From Xenorhabdus eapokensis (lineage in GTDB: Bacteria; Pseudomonadota; Gammaproteobacteria; Enterobacterales; Enterobacteriaceae): 45,883 nucleotides of DNA. Shown here piece by piece: positions 1 through 9,554 of the stretch. The position numbers were made by a program, and so were the translations under genes. The notes below the pieces were generated by a model, which searched no databases, was not told the origin of the DNA, and worked only from the letters and a program-made list of their open reading frames with translations. Each line of letters begins with the position of its first letter. Position 1 is the stretch's first letter. The stretch is from positions 120,841 to 166,723 of the forward strand of contig NZ_MKGQ01000001.1 in NCBI RefSeq assembly GCF_001908105.1, read 5' to 3'.

Positions 1-135
1 AACATTTTCGTGCAATAGCAACAAGATACGATAAGCTTGAACGGAATTACGCCAGTATGTTGGCTCTGGCGTTTATCATTGTCTGGTTGCCCATGTGGGT
101 TGAATGAATTATGACCTTAAAACATCAACAGACCC
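1..135 (+). mobile_element. Right end of an IS5-like insertion sequence (partial)
   Basis: The window opens inside an insertion sequence. The transposase tail is followed by about 25 bases ending in AACATCAACAGACCC. Its reverse complement begins GGGTCTGTTGATGTT, which resembles the terminal inverted repeats I recall for IS5-family elements. The next bases, TAG, could be a short target duplication. The left end lies outside the window, so neither the family nor the duplication can be confirmed here. Confidence 0.6.
3..107 (+). CDS. IS5-like transposase, C-terminal fragment
   Basis: An open frame entering from the left edge encodes 34 residues, HFRAIATRYDKLERNYASML and then a hydrophobic LAFIIVWLPMWVE tail, ending at TGA 105-107. 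The FRAIATRYDKL...NYASML pattern is characteristic of the C-terminus of IS5-family DDE transposases, just after the catalytic glutamate region. Only this tail is visible, so whether the element is intact cannot be judged. Confidence 0.7.
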   Translation, partial: HFRAIATRYDKLERNYASMLALAFIIVWLPMWVE

Positions 136-186
136 TAGCAAAAAATCATAATTAAATGGTAAATAGTTTTCCTCTGTGCTAAAAAC

Positions 187-214
187 TTGTCAAAAGCCAA
201 TCAACGGATATGAT
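187..214 (+). promoter_or_regulatory. Candidate sigma-70 promoter
   Basis: TTGTCA (187-192) and TATGAT (209-214) are separated by 16 bases, a good match to a sigma-70 promoter. The predicted start is near 221. It lies just outside the IS end and could drive a small RNA ending at the terminator at 343-380, or the plaP leader transcript. Confidence 0.45.
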
Positions 215-220
215 GGCATT

Positions 221-381
221 AGTTTCAGCACTAACTCAGTAAGAGCCTGCATCATAAGGCTCTGTAGTGTCGTAAAAAATAATGAATTTTTAGTGTTATC
301 ACGCTTGCTATTTCTGGTCTTGAAGTGCAAAATGCGTGCACTAAAAATAACTGGTGCGTAAATATGCACCAGTTATTTTTT
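221..381 (+). ncRNA. Candidate small RNA or attenuated leader
   Basis: About 160 bases lie between a sigma-70-like promoter and a strong intrinsic terminator. The predicted transcript starts with a two-tier stem-loop: CACTA 229-233 pairs with TAGTG 265-269, enclosing AGAGCC 242-247 paired with GGCTCT 258-263. An A/U-rich single-stranded stretch (271-300) follows, then the terminator. There is no convincing ORF. It does not match any sRNA I know. It may be an independent small RNA, or the prematurely terminated leader of plaP, whose leader ORF begins 110 bases downstream. Confidence 0.4.
343..381 (+). terminator. Strong intrinsic terminator
   Basis: A perfect 15-bp stem (AAAAATAACTGGTGC 343-357 with its complement 366-380) closes an 8-base loop and runs into a T tract that continues to 383. 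The A-rich left arm and T-rich right arm are typical of a rho-independent terminator. Confidence 0.75.
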
Positions 382-491
382 TTGCTTTGAATTATTTTTT
401 ACAACACCAAGAGGCCGGATTCTGTTCCGGATCGATATTGACCACAAGCAACCATTATTGAAACAGGGTTGCTGTACTGAGGAATGCAAAT

Positions 492-704
492 ATGGAGCAA
501 TTATTCTCTTTTGCACTTGTGCCAATCGGCGCTCGTTGCTGCAACGATGACTATGGAGCACGCTCTTCTGTCAATTCACCATTTTCCAATTCTTCTTTCT
601 TTTCTGTTTATAGACAGATGCGAAGTCTGCCCAGTAACTATCGATTAAGTAGTTGTATCAGTACCCAGATCGAAGTTATGGGAGGTTTTGCTCATGTTGC
701 ATAA
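492..704 (+). CDS. YoeI-like leader peptide of plaP
   Basis: A 70-codon ORF starts [17 protein letters not shown] and ends GFAHVA; its stop overlaps the plaP start by 11 bases. A good Shine-Dalgarno (GAGGA 479-483) lies 8 bases before the ATG. In E. coli, plaP is preceded by yoeI, a roughly 20-residue peptide that as I recall starts MGQFFAYAT and ends HVA, also overlapping the plaP start. The matching ends and position suggest an extended YoeI homologue that couples or senses for plaP translation. Upstream, AGCAACC and GGTTGCT (447-453 and 467-473) can form a stem. The central part (Ser/Asn/Tyr-rich) is unlike YoeI, so an alternative is that only the ends are under selection. A polyamine-sensing role is inference. 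Confidence 0.5.
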   Translation: MEQLFSFALVPIGARCCNDDYGARSSVNSPFSNSSFFSVYRQMRSLPSNYRLSSCISTQIEVMGGFAHVA

Positions 705-2079
705 TACCACCACCCCTACTGCACTTGGTATTAATCAAGCCAGTTCTGACAACCGCGTTCAACTGAGAAGAACATTGACTTTGTTCCAGGTAGTCATGAT
801 GGGGCTTGCCTATCTGCAGCCAATGACTATTTTTGATACATTTGGAATTGTTTCTGGTTTGACCGGTGGGCATGTTGCGACCTCTTATGCTATTGCATTG
901 ACCGCAATTTTATTTACAGCATTAAGTTATGGAAAATTAATAAAGCGTTTTCCATCGGCGGGTTCTGCTTATACCTACGTACAAAAATCAATGAACCCCC
1001 ATCTTGGATTTATGGTAGGTTGGTCTTCTTTACTGGATTATATGTTGATGCCGATGATCAATGTGTTATTGGCAAAGATTTACCTACAGGCTTTGTTCCC
1101 TGGTATTGAACCATGGATCTTTGTGGTCATGCTGACTGTACTTATGACAATCATCAATCTGAGTGGCATCAATGTCGTTGCTAATATCAATAGCATCGTT
1201 GTGATTGTCCAGATTGCTGTTATGGTAATACTTGTTGGGCTAATGATCCGTGGTGTTTATAATGGAGAAGGTGCAGGAACGTTACTGAGTATTCAGCCAT
1301 TTACATCAGAGGAAGCACAATTAATTCCGATGATTACTGGCGCGACAATACTTTGCTTCTCATTTCTTGGGTTTGATGGCATTAGCTCTTTGTCGGAAGA
1401 AACACCAAATGCAGGTAAAGTTGTCCCTAAAGCGATTTTCCTGACTGCATTAATTGGTGGTATGATCTTTATTGCAGTATCTTATTTCTTACAGCTCTAT
1501 TTCCCTGATATTTCTCGGTTTAAAAACCCAGACGCTTCCCAGCCAGAAATTATTCTTTATGTTGCTGGTGCGTTATTCCAATATGTGATTCTCATATTCT
1601 CCAGTGTCACGGTAATGGCTTCAGGTATGGCTGCACATGCAGGTGTATCTCGTTTGCTCTATGTTATGGGACGTGACGGTGTACTGCCTGAAAAAATATT
1701 TGCCTATATTCACCCTAAATGGCGTACTCCGGCAATCAACGTGGTATTGGTTGGCATAATCGCCTTGTCAGCATGTTGGTTGGAGCTAGTGACGGCTACG
1801 GCACTAATCAATTTTGGTGCGTTGGTTGCCTTTACGTTCGTTAATTTATCAGTGATTTCTCAATTCTATATTCGTGAACGTCGTAATAATACCTTGAAAG
1901 ACACCTTGAATTTCCTGATCTTGCCACTTCTTGGTGCTGCAACCGTGGGGGTTTTATGGGTGAATTTAGAATCAAATTCTATGGAGTTAGGCTTGATCTG
2001 GGGAGGCATTGGTCTTATTTACATGTTTTTCCTGACTCGTAGCTTTCGTCAACCCATGCCGCAGTTTACTGAATCATAA
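694..2079 (+). CDS. plaP: Putrescine importer PlaP (YeeF), APC superfamily
   Basis: A 461-residue inner-membrane amino acid/polyamine permease with about 12 hydrophobic segments. It closely follows E. coli PlaP and PuuP throughout, for example [20 protein letters not shown] near the N-terminus, [38 protein letters not shown] and [16 protein letters not shown]. The C-terminal [13 protein letters not shown] favours PlaP over PuuP, and plaP lies close to sbcB in E. coli too. PlaP imports putrescine by proton symport. The ATG at 694 has GGAGG at 681-685; a TTG six bases upstream is less likely. The start lies inside the end of the leader ORF, so translation is probably coupled. Confidence 0.88.
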   Translation: MLHNTTTPTALGINQASSDNRVQLRRTLTLFQVVMMGLAYLQPMTIFDTFGIVSGLTGGHVATSYAIALTAILFTALSYGKLIKRFPSAGSAYTYVQKSMNPHLGFMVGWSSLLDYMLMPMINVLLAKIYLQALFPGIEPWIFVVMLTVLMTIINLSGINVVANINSIVVIVQIAVMVILVGLMIRGVYNGEGAGTLLSIQPFTSEEAQLIPMITGATILCFSFLGFDGISSLSEETPNAGKVVPKAIFLTALIGGMIFIAVSYFLQLYFPDISRFKNPDASQPEIILYVAGALFQYVILIFSSVTVMASGMAAHAGVSRLLYVMGRDGVLPEKIFAYIHPKWRTPAINVVLVGIIALSACWLELVTATALINFGALVAFTFVNLSVISQFYIRERRNNTLKDTLNFLILPLLGAATVGVLWVNLESNSMELGLIWGGIGLIYMFFLTRSFRQPMPQFTES

Positions 2080-2110
2080 TTAGAAAACATCTTAGGTTAC
2101 TGCTATTACT

Positions 2111-2141
2111 AAAAAACAGCATCGTCAGGTGCTGTTTTTTT
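2111..2141 (+). terminator. Intrinsic terminator after plaP
   Basis: The 11-bp stem AAAAAACAGCA / TGCTGTTTTTT with an 8-base loop, ending in a T run, lies 31 bases after the plaP stop. Confidence 0.75.
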
Positions 2142-2266
2142 ATTTGAAATAACAAAGGAGAGTGTAAATTATACAAATCTTGGCAAAAAGCATCATATAA
2201 TAAAAAACTTTCCATGCCTGTTTTCATTAAAAGCTTGTCTGGCCTGAGTGAGGTAAGAGAACTATT

Positions 2267-4012
2267 ATGAATGATGCTAGAAATTCCCAAAATCAGCGAT
2301 TAATCACCACTCTCACGAATATTGTTGGATCTTCTCATATTCTCACTGAACCTCGAAAAACGGAACGTTATCGCAAAGGCTTCCGTTCTGGGCAAGGGGA
2401 TGCTCTTGCAGTTGTATCTCCGGGTTCATTATTAGAACAGTGGAAAGTATTTAAAGCCTGTGTTGAAGCTGACAAAATTATTTTGATGCAGGCTGCTAAT
2501 ACTGGATTAACGGAAGGGTCAACACCGAGTGGCAATGATTATGACCGCGATATCATCATTATTAGTACCTTACGAATGGATAAAATTCAGGTTCTTCAAT
2601 CAACGAACCAAGTTATTGCGTTCCCTGGTAGTACGTTGTGGCATTTGGAAAAAGTGTTAAAACCATTGGGACGTGAACCACACTCAGTGATTGGTTCGTC
2701 CTGTATTGGTGCATCCGTTATTGGGGGAATATGTAATAACTCAGGGGGCTCTTTGGTTCAGCGTGGGCCAGCTTATACTGAAATGGCGCTTTATGGCCGT
2801 GTTAATGAGAAAGGCGAAGCTGAATTGATTAACCACTTGGGAATATCGTTGGGTGATCAACCTGAAGATATTTTGACTTGTCTGGAAGAACAACGTTATC
2901 GAACCGAAGATATTCAGCATAATGACAGAGTTGCATCTGATCATGAATATTCACAGCGTGTACGGGATGTTGAGGCAGATACACCATCACGATTCAATGC
3001 GGATGAACGCAGACTGTTTGAAGCCTCTGGCTGTGCGGGTAAATTGGTTGTTTTTGCTGTTCGACTTGATACTTTTCCGGCAGAACCATCTTCGCAGGTT
3101 TTTTATATCGGCACGAATCAACCCGAAGTATTGACCGAATTGCGTCGTCATATCCTATCGAATTTTCAGCATTTGCCAGTTGCCGGGGAATATATGCATC
3201 GGGATATATTTGATATCGCAGAAATATATGGGAAAGACACTTTTGTCATGATTGATAAATTAGGCACAGATAAAATGCCAATGTTTTTTAATTTGAAAGG
3301 ACGAATCGATGCCATATTAGGTAAGGTGCCATTTTTACCGGTACATTTAACAGATCGTGTTATGCAGGGAGTGAGTCGTTTATTACCCTCCCATTTACCC
3401 GCGCGCCTGAAAGAATATCGAGATCGTTTTGAACATCACTTAATGCTGAAAATGTCAGGCGAAGGTATAAAAGAGGCGAGTGAATGGCTGGAAAATGACT
3501 TTAGGCAGGTTGATGGGGAGTATTTTGTTTGTACCCCAGAAGAAGGGGCGAAAGCATTTTTGCACCGTTTTGCAGCCGCCGGAGCAGCTATTCGTTACCA
3601 GGCTGTTCATAGCGATGAAGTGGAAGATATTTTGGCATTGGATATTGCCTTGCGGCGTAATGATCGTGAATGGCTTGAAACCTTACCAGCCGACATCAAT
3701 GAAGCATTAGTTCATAAATTATATTACGGGCACTTTATGTGCTATGTATTCCACCAGGACTATATTGTTAAAAAGGGCACAGATATCCATGCATTGAAAA
3801 CAAAAATGCTGGAAATTTTGCATCAGCGCGGAGCTGAATACCCTGCCGAACATAACGTTGGTCACTTGTATAAAGCTAAACCCCAGCTTAAGCATTTCTA
3901 TCAATTTATTGATCCCACTAATACCTTAAATCCGGGAATTGGGAAAACCTCCAAGCTAAAAAATTGGGGGGGAGAATGTGGTTGTCAAGTTGCTGACCAT
4001 TCACATGATTAG
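2267..4012 (+). CDS. dld: Quinone-dependent D-lactate dehydrogenase
   Basis: A 581-residue FAD flavoenzyme that oxidises D-lactate to pyruvate and passes electrons to quinone at the inner face of the cytoplasmic membrane. It is near-collinear with E. coli Dld (571 aa). The N-terminal PCMH-type FAD-binding domain (about 40-270) shows YRKGFRSGQGDALAV, LMQAANTGLTEGSTP, GREPHSVIGSSCIGASVIGG and GGSLVQRGPAYTEM. The membrane-binding and cap regions follow, and the C-terminus has QDYIVKKG, PAEHNVGHLYKA and NPGIGKTSK. It has its own terminator, and a terminator separates it from plaP, so it is probably monocistronic. The start is the first ATG, preceded by GAGGTAAG at a long spacing. Confidence 0.95.
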   Translation: MNDARNSQNQRLITTLTNIVGSSHILTEPRKTERYRKGFRSGQGDALAVVSPGSLLEQWKVFKACVEADKIILMQAANTGLTEGSTPSGNDYDRDIIIISTLRMDKIQVLQSTNQVIAFPGSTLWHLEKVLKPLGREPHSVIGSSCIGASVIGGICNNSGGSLVQRGPAYTEMALYGRVNEKGEAELINHLGISLGDQPEDILTCLEEQRYRTEDIQHNDRVASDHEYSQRVRDVEADTPSRFNADERRLFEASGCAGKLVVFAVRLDTFPAEPSSQVFYIGTNQPEVLTELRRHILSNFQHLPVAGEYMHRDIFDIAEIYGKDTFVMIDKLGTDKMPMFFNLKGRIDAILGKVPFLPVHLTDRVMQGVSRLLPSHLPARLKEYRDRFEHHLMLKMSGEGIKEASEWLENDFRQVDGEYFVCTPEEGAKAFLHRFAAAGAAIRYQAVHSDEVEDILALDIALRRNDREWLETLPADINEALVHKLYYGHFMCYVFHQDYIVKKGTDIHALKTKMLEILHQRGAEYPAEHNVGHLYKAKPQLKHFYQFIDPTNTLNPGIGKTSKLKNWGGECGCQVADHSHD

Positions 4013-4032
4013 TTTGCTTTGATTACGGAGTA

Positions 4033-4078
4033 AAAAGAGAAGAAGACAAAACATCGGTGCTCGTCTTCTTCTCTTTTA
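4033..4078. terminator. Bidirectional terminator between dld and sbcB
   Basis: A 15-bp perfect stem (AAAAGAGAAGAAGAC 4033-4047, complement 4063-4077) with a 15-base loop lies between the convergent dld and sbcB. A-rich and T-rich flanks allow termination in both directions. Confidence 0.75.
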
Positions 4079-4104
4079 TTGGACAGAGAATTTATATAAA
4101 AGCC

Positions 4105-5535
4105 TTATCCGGCTATTTGGATTGCATAATCAACCAATGCTTTTAACTGGCGGCATTTTTCTTCATCGGACTGATATTCAATAAAAAGTGCTTCAATAGC
4201 TGCAAGGTATTGACTGATATTTTCCGGTGTTAATGTATCCTGCCGATGACGTAACCAGCGTTGTTGTTCGTCATCATCTAAGGTTGCTGGATAATTTCTC
4301 GCCCGATAGCGGAATAACAGCGGCTTAATGCGTGCATCATGGAACGTTAAATCCAGGGCAGGCAAGTTCTGGGGAGATGTTTCCCTGATAATTTCCATTG
4401 CTGTTTTATCGGCATCGCTGAAAAAATCGCTGTATAGTTTAGTATCGACATTATCAGATTCTGGAAATGCTTCTGGATGGGAAAATAGTTCAACAATTTT
4501 CTCTCTGATTTGCGGATTATTGCGCAAGATAGCCAGATTTTGTGCACATCGGTTGCGATCTAATCCCACTCGCTCTGCATCTTTTGGCCGCAAGGTATTT
4601 TCTGGCGCAAGGATTGGGCATTTATTAATGTGCACGAGTTTAATTGGCACTGGGCTTTGATCTGGCTGTAATTCATCCCGTCGGGTATACAAGCGCTCGC
4701 GTAATTCATTGACGCTGAGTTCCAAAAGTGGAGTGATATCGCCAGCCAAATCGCACATGATAACCGCATTACGGTTACTCGGATGCCACGCCAAGGGAGC
4801 AACAAGGCTGACATTGCTGCGCAGACGCCCAAACATGCCTGATACATGCACTAAAGGTTTCATTTGTGGGATATCAATTTGATGACTGACTTTCTGTTTA
4901 TTTCTTAACTGGAAAAAGTAATCAAACAGTTTAGGTTGAGCTTTTTTTACCAGCTTTGCCATTGCGATAGTGGCATAAACATCGGACATAGCGTCATGAG
5001 CATGAGTATGCTCAACTCCATTGGCTTTTGTCAGGTGTTCTAATCTGAAGCTAGGTAGCCCCTCCTCATTGTCTGGCCAGACAATACCTTCTGGACGCAA
5101 TGCATAGCAGGCGCGTAATACATCGAGCAAATCCCAGCGAGAGTTGCCTTTTTGCCAGCTATAGGCATAAGGATCGTAAAAGTTACGATAGAAAATATTG
5201 CGGCTGACTTCGTCATCAAAACGGATGTTGTTATACCCAAGAATACATGTATTGGGTTTGCTGAATGCCTCGTGGATTTGTCGGGCGAATTCGGCTTCAT
5301 TAACGCCTTTTTTCAAGGCCAACTGGGGGGTAATTCCTGTGATCATGACAGCTTCAGGATCGGGAAGATAATCGTCAGCGGGAGCACAATACACCACTAA
5401 AGGCTCTTCAATAATATTGAAATCATTGTCAGTGCGAACTCCTGCAAATTGTGCTGGGCGATCTAAGGCCGGATGTTTACCGAAAGTTTCATAATCATGA
5501 AAGTAGAAACTTTGGTTTTCTTTATTGGTATTCAA
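4105..5535 (-). CDS. sbcB: Exodeoxyribonuclease I
   Basis: A 476-residue 3'-to-5' single-strand DNA exonuclease of recombination and mismatch repair (E. coli ExoI has 475). The DEDD exonuclease domain starts with FHDYETFGKHPALDRPAQF, giving the metal-binding D14 and E16. It continues with GYNNIRFDDEV (second Asp) and HDAMSDVYATI (third Asp with the general-base His). The SH3-like and helical ExoI C-terminal domains follow, including SHPEAFPESDNVD and LLFRYRARNYPATL. The domain that binds SSB's tail is therefore present. It is transcribed alone, convergent with dld. Confidence 0.95.
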   Translation of the reverse strand: MNTNKENQSFYFHDYETFGKHPALDRPAQFAGVRTDNDFNIIEEPLVVYCAPADDYLPDPEAVMITGITPQLALKKGVNEAEFARQIHEAFSKPNTCILGYNNIRFDDEVSRNIFYRNFYDPYAYSWQKGNSRWDLLDVLRACYALRPEGIVWPDNEEGLPSFRLEHLTKANGVEHTHAHDAMSDVYATIAMAKLVKKAQPKLFDYFFQLRNKQKVSHQIDIPQMKPLVHVSGMFGRLRSNVSLVAPLAWHPSNRNAVIMCDLAGDITPLLELSVNELRERLYTRRDELQPDQSPVPIKLVHINKCPILAPENTLRPKDAERVGLDRNRCAQNLAILRNNPQIREKIVELFSHPEAFPESDNVDTKLYSDFFSDADKTAMEIIRETSPQNLPALDLTFHDARIKPLLFRYRARNYPATLDDDEQQRWLRHRQDTLTPENISQYLAAIEALFIEYQSDEEKCRQLKALVDYAIQIAG

Positions 5536-5677
5536 GGTTGTGTATTCTCCGCTATCGCCAATTTAATTACGATTAATCAATGAATTATTATTTCTATTGG
5601 TATCACATTTATCTAACTCTTTGCTAGGCTGCACACCAAAGACGCTCATTCTCGATGACGTTAACTTACGGTTATAC

Positions 5678-5689
5678 ATGGTAAACCAT
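5678..5689. promoter_or_regulatory. Short operator-like inverted repeat
   Basis: ATGGT and ACCAT arms around a central AA lie in the sbcB-yeeX gap, 27 bases before the small ORF at 5716. No regulator is recognised. The sequence is short and could be chance. Confidence 0.2.
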
Positions 5690-5715
5690 AATAAGATTTG
5701 AGCGAAACAGTTCGT

Positions 5716-5826
5716 ATGGCTATCCAAACTCAAACTTACCGTTGCCGTGGCGGTTGTTGTTCACCGGATATATGGGAAAAGAAATTTGAGCCAGAAATGT
5801 ATCTGAAAGGGAGTTTGTATCAATAA
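5716..5826 (+). CDS. Possible 36-residue cysteine-containing small protein
   Basis: The ORF encodes MAIQTQTYRCRGGCCSPDIW, then EKKFEPEMYLKGSLYQ. It has three clustered cysteines (CRGGCC) and a charged C-terminal half. An in-frame TTG at 5698 would add six residues, with a stop just upstream at 5692. No clear Shine-Dalgarno is visible. I do not recognise a family. It lies in the 367-bp sbcB-yeeX gap, which otherwise holds only AT-rich promoter-like sequence. It could be a real small protein, a remnant, or chance. Confidence 0.25.
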   Translation: MAIQTQTYRCRGGCCSPDIWEKKFEPEMYLKGSLYQ

Positions 5827-5902
5827 ATTGTTGAAACTGACTTGTCTATGCGCTACTTGAAATTGTATTGTGTATATCGGTCTGATTAAAAAGGTGTAAA
5901 AA

Positions 5903-6223
5903 ATGGACAACACAAATAAACCAACATTCCAAAATGTACTGGAATTTGTGCGTATATTTCGTCGCAAAAACAAATTACAGCGCGAAATTGTAGACAATGA
6001 GAAAAAGATCCGAGATAACCAAAAACGTGTACTTCTGCTTGATAACCTGAGTGACTACATAAAACCAGGAATGTCGATTGAAGATATTCAAGGAATTATT
6101 GCCCATATGCGCAGTGATTATGAAGAGCGCGTTGATGAATATATCATCAAAAATGCCGAGCTATCTAAAGAACGCCGTGAGTTATCCAAAAAACTTAAGG
6201 CAATGGATGGTGGAGTTAAGTAA
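5903..6223 (+). CDS. yeeX: UPF0265 / DUF496 protein YeeX
   Basis: A 106-residue protein nearly identical in pattern to E. coli Yee[21 protein letters not shown], then [36 protein letters not shown]. It is rich in charged residues and probably forms helical coiled coils (about 20-50 and 75-102). The biochemical function is poorly established. In E. coli yeeX is also close to sbcB, so the neighbourhood is conserved. AGGTG before the ATG supports this start. An intrinsic terminator follows. Confidence 0.9.
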   Translation: MDNTNKPTFQNVLEFVRIFRRKNKLQREIVDNEKKIRDNQKRVLLLDNLSDYIKPGMSIEDIQGIIAHMRSDYEERVDEYIIKNAELSKERRELSKKLKAMDGGVK

Positions 6224-6244
6224 GTTTTGTTGTTTAAAAGGTAT

Positions 6245-6274
6245 TAACCACGCCTAATGGCGTGGTTATTTTTC
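6245..6274 (+). terminator. Intrinsic terminator after yeeX
   Basis: The 10-bp stem TAACCACGCC / GGCGTGGTTA around a 4-base loop, followed by TTTTTC. Confidence 0.8.
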
Positions 6275-6281
6275 TATATAT

Positions 6282-6314
6282 AAAAAAATGGCTCCCCTGA
6301 ATTGGGAGCCATTT
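6282..6314 (-). terminator. Intrinsic terminator after rne
   Basis: Read on the minus strand, an 11-bp stem AAATGGCTCCC / GGGAGCCATTT leads into a T run (the A run at 6282-6288 on the plus strand). It lies just past the rne stop codon. Confidence 0.75.
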
Positions 6315-6335
6315 GATTCAAATCACAGTATCCAA

Positions 6336-9300
6336 TTATTCGAATGGCTGTGGTTTAGACATAGCAGAAGTTGCAATATTTGTTGCGGAATGTCCACCTG
6401 CGCCGCCTTTGCCTTTGAATGGGAAAGCAGGGCGTTGCCATTCAGTAATAATCACCGGCTTAGCCATCATATCTGGTGCTGGTGCCTTCGTCATTGGGGA
6501 ATAAGCATGATGATATTTTTCCACGATAATCGAAGACTCAACAACTTTTTCCTTTTCCGTTTTAACTTCCTCTGCCTTAGAGCATGTTTCCGTTGCGACA
6601 GATGGCTGTTCTTCATGATGTTCCTGTTCAACAATCGACGTCATAACGATGGGAGCCGCAGTGTGAGGCATTTTTTCAGAATCAGGTGATATTAGAATCT
6701 GTGACTCTTCATCCCTTAAAATTTCTGACCAATGTTTCTCATCATGATTGATGGCAGCTTCCACGCTAGCAGGTTCCGCATTATTCTCAGTGATGTTGTC
6801 TTGTCGCTCTGCTACTTTCAGTTCTGCTGTTTCGACATGAGCCACTGTTGTAGTTGGCGCCGATTCTGTGACTGATGGCATCAGAATCGCTTTTTCCTGC
6901 TGTACAGGTAGTGTCTTTTCTTCAACCGTTTCGCTAATTACATCAACAGAAGCGGGGATTTCAGGTACATTAATTGTCACAGGAGTAACAGGATAACGAA
7001 CCCATACTTTGCCTGATGCCAGTTCTGGCGATACAACAGCCATGTTCAATGGTACTGGTGATTGGGTCAGATTGCGTTCATCACGGTAGCGACGACGACG
7101 TTGACCGCTGACACGCAAGTGGCGTGGAGAACGGCGGGAACGACGAGGCATTGTGTTGTCTTGCTGTTCATTGTTTTGTGAGTTAATAGCTTGTGAATTA
7201 ACCGCTTGTGAAACCGAAACTGCGGCTGATGATGCAGCATGTCGGGGATCTGCATGTTGTGGCATTTCAGCTTGGTTAGCTGCCTCAACATGAGTATCAA
7301 TAACGGCTGGTACAGGCGCTTTTGCCTCTTTATGAACGTTTTCTGATACAGGTTCAGGCATCATAGCAGGTAAGGCCACAATGTTGGTTTCTTGTTTCAG
7401 TTCGTCAGTGATACGTACCTTTTGCTCAAGCTGGCGGCGTTGACGGCGAGGCATGACTGGCTGACGCTCTTCAATTTCTTCTTCGACAATGTCAGGTCGA
7501 TTGATTGTTTGTTGAGCTTTAGCTTCCAGTTGTTGCTGCCGTTTTTCTTCTTGACGACGACGTTGACGTTCAGCACGTTGTTCACGGCGTTGCTGCTGCT
7601 GTGCTTCACGAGCTTCGTTATCCAGCACAGTGCTATCCTGAACATTATTTTTCTGTTGGATATTACGGCTCTTACGTTGTTCATCACGTTCACGGTTATT
7701 GCGTGTTTCACTTTCGCGACGCTGATTCTGACGGCGTGGGTTACGACGTTCTGATGAGCGGCGATTATCATTGCCAGCCGATTTTTTGCCCTTTTCTTGG
7801 GTTTGCTTCTCTTCTTCACCGCTGAACATCTTTTTCAGGGCACTTAAGAAGCGGCTGAACAAACCAGCTTTTTCTGTCTGTTTCTGGTTATTGGTAACGA
7901 CCTTTTTCTCTTTTGTTTTTACTTTTGCTGCTGCCGGTGCTGTTTCTGCTGGCAGATCAAAAGTTGAAATGGCAGGTTGCTCTGGACGTTTGCGTTCATG
8001 CTGAACCTCGTCCTGAATATTTGTCATTTCCGCTTCATGCAATTGTGGAAGCAGATAGCTCAAAGCTGAAATTTCTTCGCCTTTACGTACACGTAAGACA
8101 GAGAAATGTGGAGTTTGCATTTGATCATTTGGAACAATGACAACGCCAACACCACCTTGACGATGCTCAATGGCACTGACTGCCTGACGTTTTTCATTCA
8201 GTAAGTAGGAAGCGATCTGTACAGGAACAATGGCATGAACCTGATGTGTGTTCTCTTTCAGCGCTTCTTCTTCGATTAAACGCAGAATTGACAGGGACAG
8301 TGATTCGTTATCACGAATAGTTCCGGTGCCGCTACAACGCGGGCAGACATGGTGGCTGGATTCACCCAAAGATGGGCTTAAACGTTGGCGCGACATCTCA
8401 AGTAAGCCAAAACGGGAAATTCGGCCGATTTGAATACGAGCACGATCTTGCCGCACAGCATCACGCAGCCGGTTTTCAACTTCGCGCTGATGACGCACTG
8501 GAGTCATATCAATGAAATCGATAACAATAAGACCACCGAGGTCACGCAGACGCAATTGGCGTGCAATTTCATCAGCCGCTTCCAGATTGGTATTAAATGC
8601 TGTTTCTTCAATATCACCACCGCGAGTTGAACGGGATGAGTTGATATCGATAGCCGTTAAAGCTTCAGTCGTATCAATGACCACAGAGCCGCCGGAAGGC
8701 AACCGAACTTCACGCTGGAAGGCCGATTCGATTTGCGATTCTATTTGATAATGGCTGAACAGGGGAACTTCACCACTGTACAGTTTGATTTTACTGGCAA
8801 AATCTGGGCGTCCCAGTGCAGTGATGTGCTGACGCGCCAAATCAAGGATTTTAGGGTTGTCGATCAAGATTTCCCCAATATCTGGGCGCAGATAATCACG
8901 GAATGCGCGCACGATAACATTGCTTTCCTGATGGATCAGGAAGGGCGCTGGGTGGCTGTCTGCGGCTTTTTTAATGGCTTCCCAGTGTCTCAGGCGAAAG
9001 TTTAAATCGCCCTGCAAAGATTCGGCAGATTTGCCAACGCCAGCAGTACGTACGATAAGCCCCATGCCTTCTGGAACCTCAAGAGAAGAAAGCGCTTCTT
9101 TTAATTCGATACGGTCATCACCCTCAATACGGCGAGAAATTCCGCCTGCCCTTGGGTTATTTGGCATCAAAACTAAGTAGCTGCCTGCTAAACTGATAAA
9201 GGTTGTTAAAGCGGCACCTTTGTTGCCTCGTTCTTCTTTATCAACCTGGACGATGACTTCCTGGCCTTCTTTAAGGATATCCTTAATATTAGGGCGACCA

Positions 9301-9554
9301 TGAGAGTGATAATTACTTGGGAAATATTCGCGAGCAATTTCTTTTATGGGGAGGAAACCATGACGTTCCGCTCCGTAATCAACGAAAGCAGCTTCCAAGC
9401 TAGGTTCAATTCGAGTAATTTTACCTTTATAAATATTTGCCTTTTTCTGCTCGTGTCCAGGGCTTTCAATATCCAAATCATAAAGACGTTGCCCATCAAC
9501 AAGGGCAACACGCAACTCTTCCTGCTGGGTTGCGTTGATTAACATTCTTTTCAT
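6336..9554 (-). CDS. rne: Ribonuclease E
   Basis: A 1072-residue essential endoribonuclease and scaffold of the RNA degradosome, attached to the inner membrane. The N-terminal half has the S1 domain (about 36-119), the 5'-sensor region and the DNase I-like catalytic core with [14 protein letters not shown] (D303 region) and [11 protein letters not shown] (D346 region). The zinc-link CPRCSGTG follows at about 404-407. The C-terminal half is low complexity. It contains the amphipathic membrane anchor [16 protein letters not shown] (about 563-578), Arg-rich RNA-binding segments (about 600-720), a long Ala/Pro/Glu/Val-rich region and a terminal [13 protein letters not shown] motif resembling the PNPase-binding end. 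The length is close to E. coli (1061). Many antisense ORFs here are compositional shadows. Confidence 0.96.
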   Translation of the reverse strand: MKRMLINATQQEELRVALVDGQRLYDLDIESPGHEQKKANIYKGKITRIEPSLEAAFVDYGAERHGFLPIKEIAREYFPSNYHSHGRPNIKDILKEGQEVIVQVDKEERGNKGAALTTFISLAGSYLVLMPNNPRAGGISRRIEGDDRIELKEALSSLEVPEGMGLIVRTAGVGKSAESLQGDLNFRLRHWEAIKKAADSHPAPFLIHQESNVIVRAFRDYLRPDIGEILIDNPKILDLARQHITALGRPDFASKIKLYSGEVPLFSHYQIESQIESAFQREVRLPSGGSVVIDTTEALTAIDINSSRSTRGGDIEETAFNTNLEAADEIARQLRLRDLGGLIVIDFIDMTPVRHQREVENRLRDAVRQDRARIQIGRISRFGLLEMSRQRLSPSLGESSHHVCPRCSGTGTIRDNESLSLSILRLIEEEALKENTHQVHAIVPVQIASYLLNEKRQAVSAIEHRQGGVGVVIVPNDQMQTPHFSVLRVRKGEEISALSYLLPQLHEAEMTNIQDEVQHERKRPEQPAISTFDLPAETAPAAAKVKTKEKKVVTNNQKQTEKAGLFSRFLSALKKMFSGEEEKQTQEKGKKSAGNDNRRSSERRNPRRQNQRRESETRNNRERDEQRKSRNIQQKNNVQDSTVLDNEAREAQQQQRREQRAERQRRRQEEKRQQQLEAKAQQTINRPDIVEEEIEERQPVMPRRQRRQLEQKVRITDELKQETNIVALPAMMPEPVSENVHKEAKAPVPAVIDTHVEAANQAEMPQHADPRHAASSAAVSVSQAVNSQAINSQNNEQQDNTMPRRSRRSPRHLRVSGQRRRRYRDERNLTQSPVPLNMAVVSPELASGKVWVRYPVTPVTINVPEIPASVDVISETVEEKTLPVQQEKAILMPSVTESAPTTTVAHVETAELKVAERQDNITENNAEPASVEAAINHDEKHWSEILRDEESQILISPDSEKMPHTAAPIVMTSIVEQEHHEEQPSVATETCSKAEEVKTEKEKVVESSIIVEKYHHAYSPMTKAPAPDMMAKPVIITEWQRPAFPFKGKGGAGGHSATNIATSAMSKPQPFE

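Noticed and set aside
334..370. NtrC-like site (TGCAC...GGTGC)
   Set aside because: The half-site spacing is about 5 bases too long, and the sequence is fully explained by the terminator stem and an adjacent hairpin.
4328..4660. 110-residue plus-strand ORF in sbcB
   Set aside because: It is antisense to conserved exonuclease I coding sequence, with no independent support.
7392..7754. 120-residue plus-strand ORF inside rne, and similar antisense ORFs (6288-6689, 7601-7825, 7771-8004)
   Set aside because: They are antisense shadows of the low-complexity C-terminal half of RNase E, with biased composition and no ribosome site.
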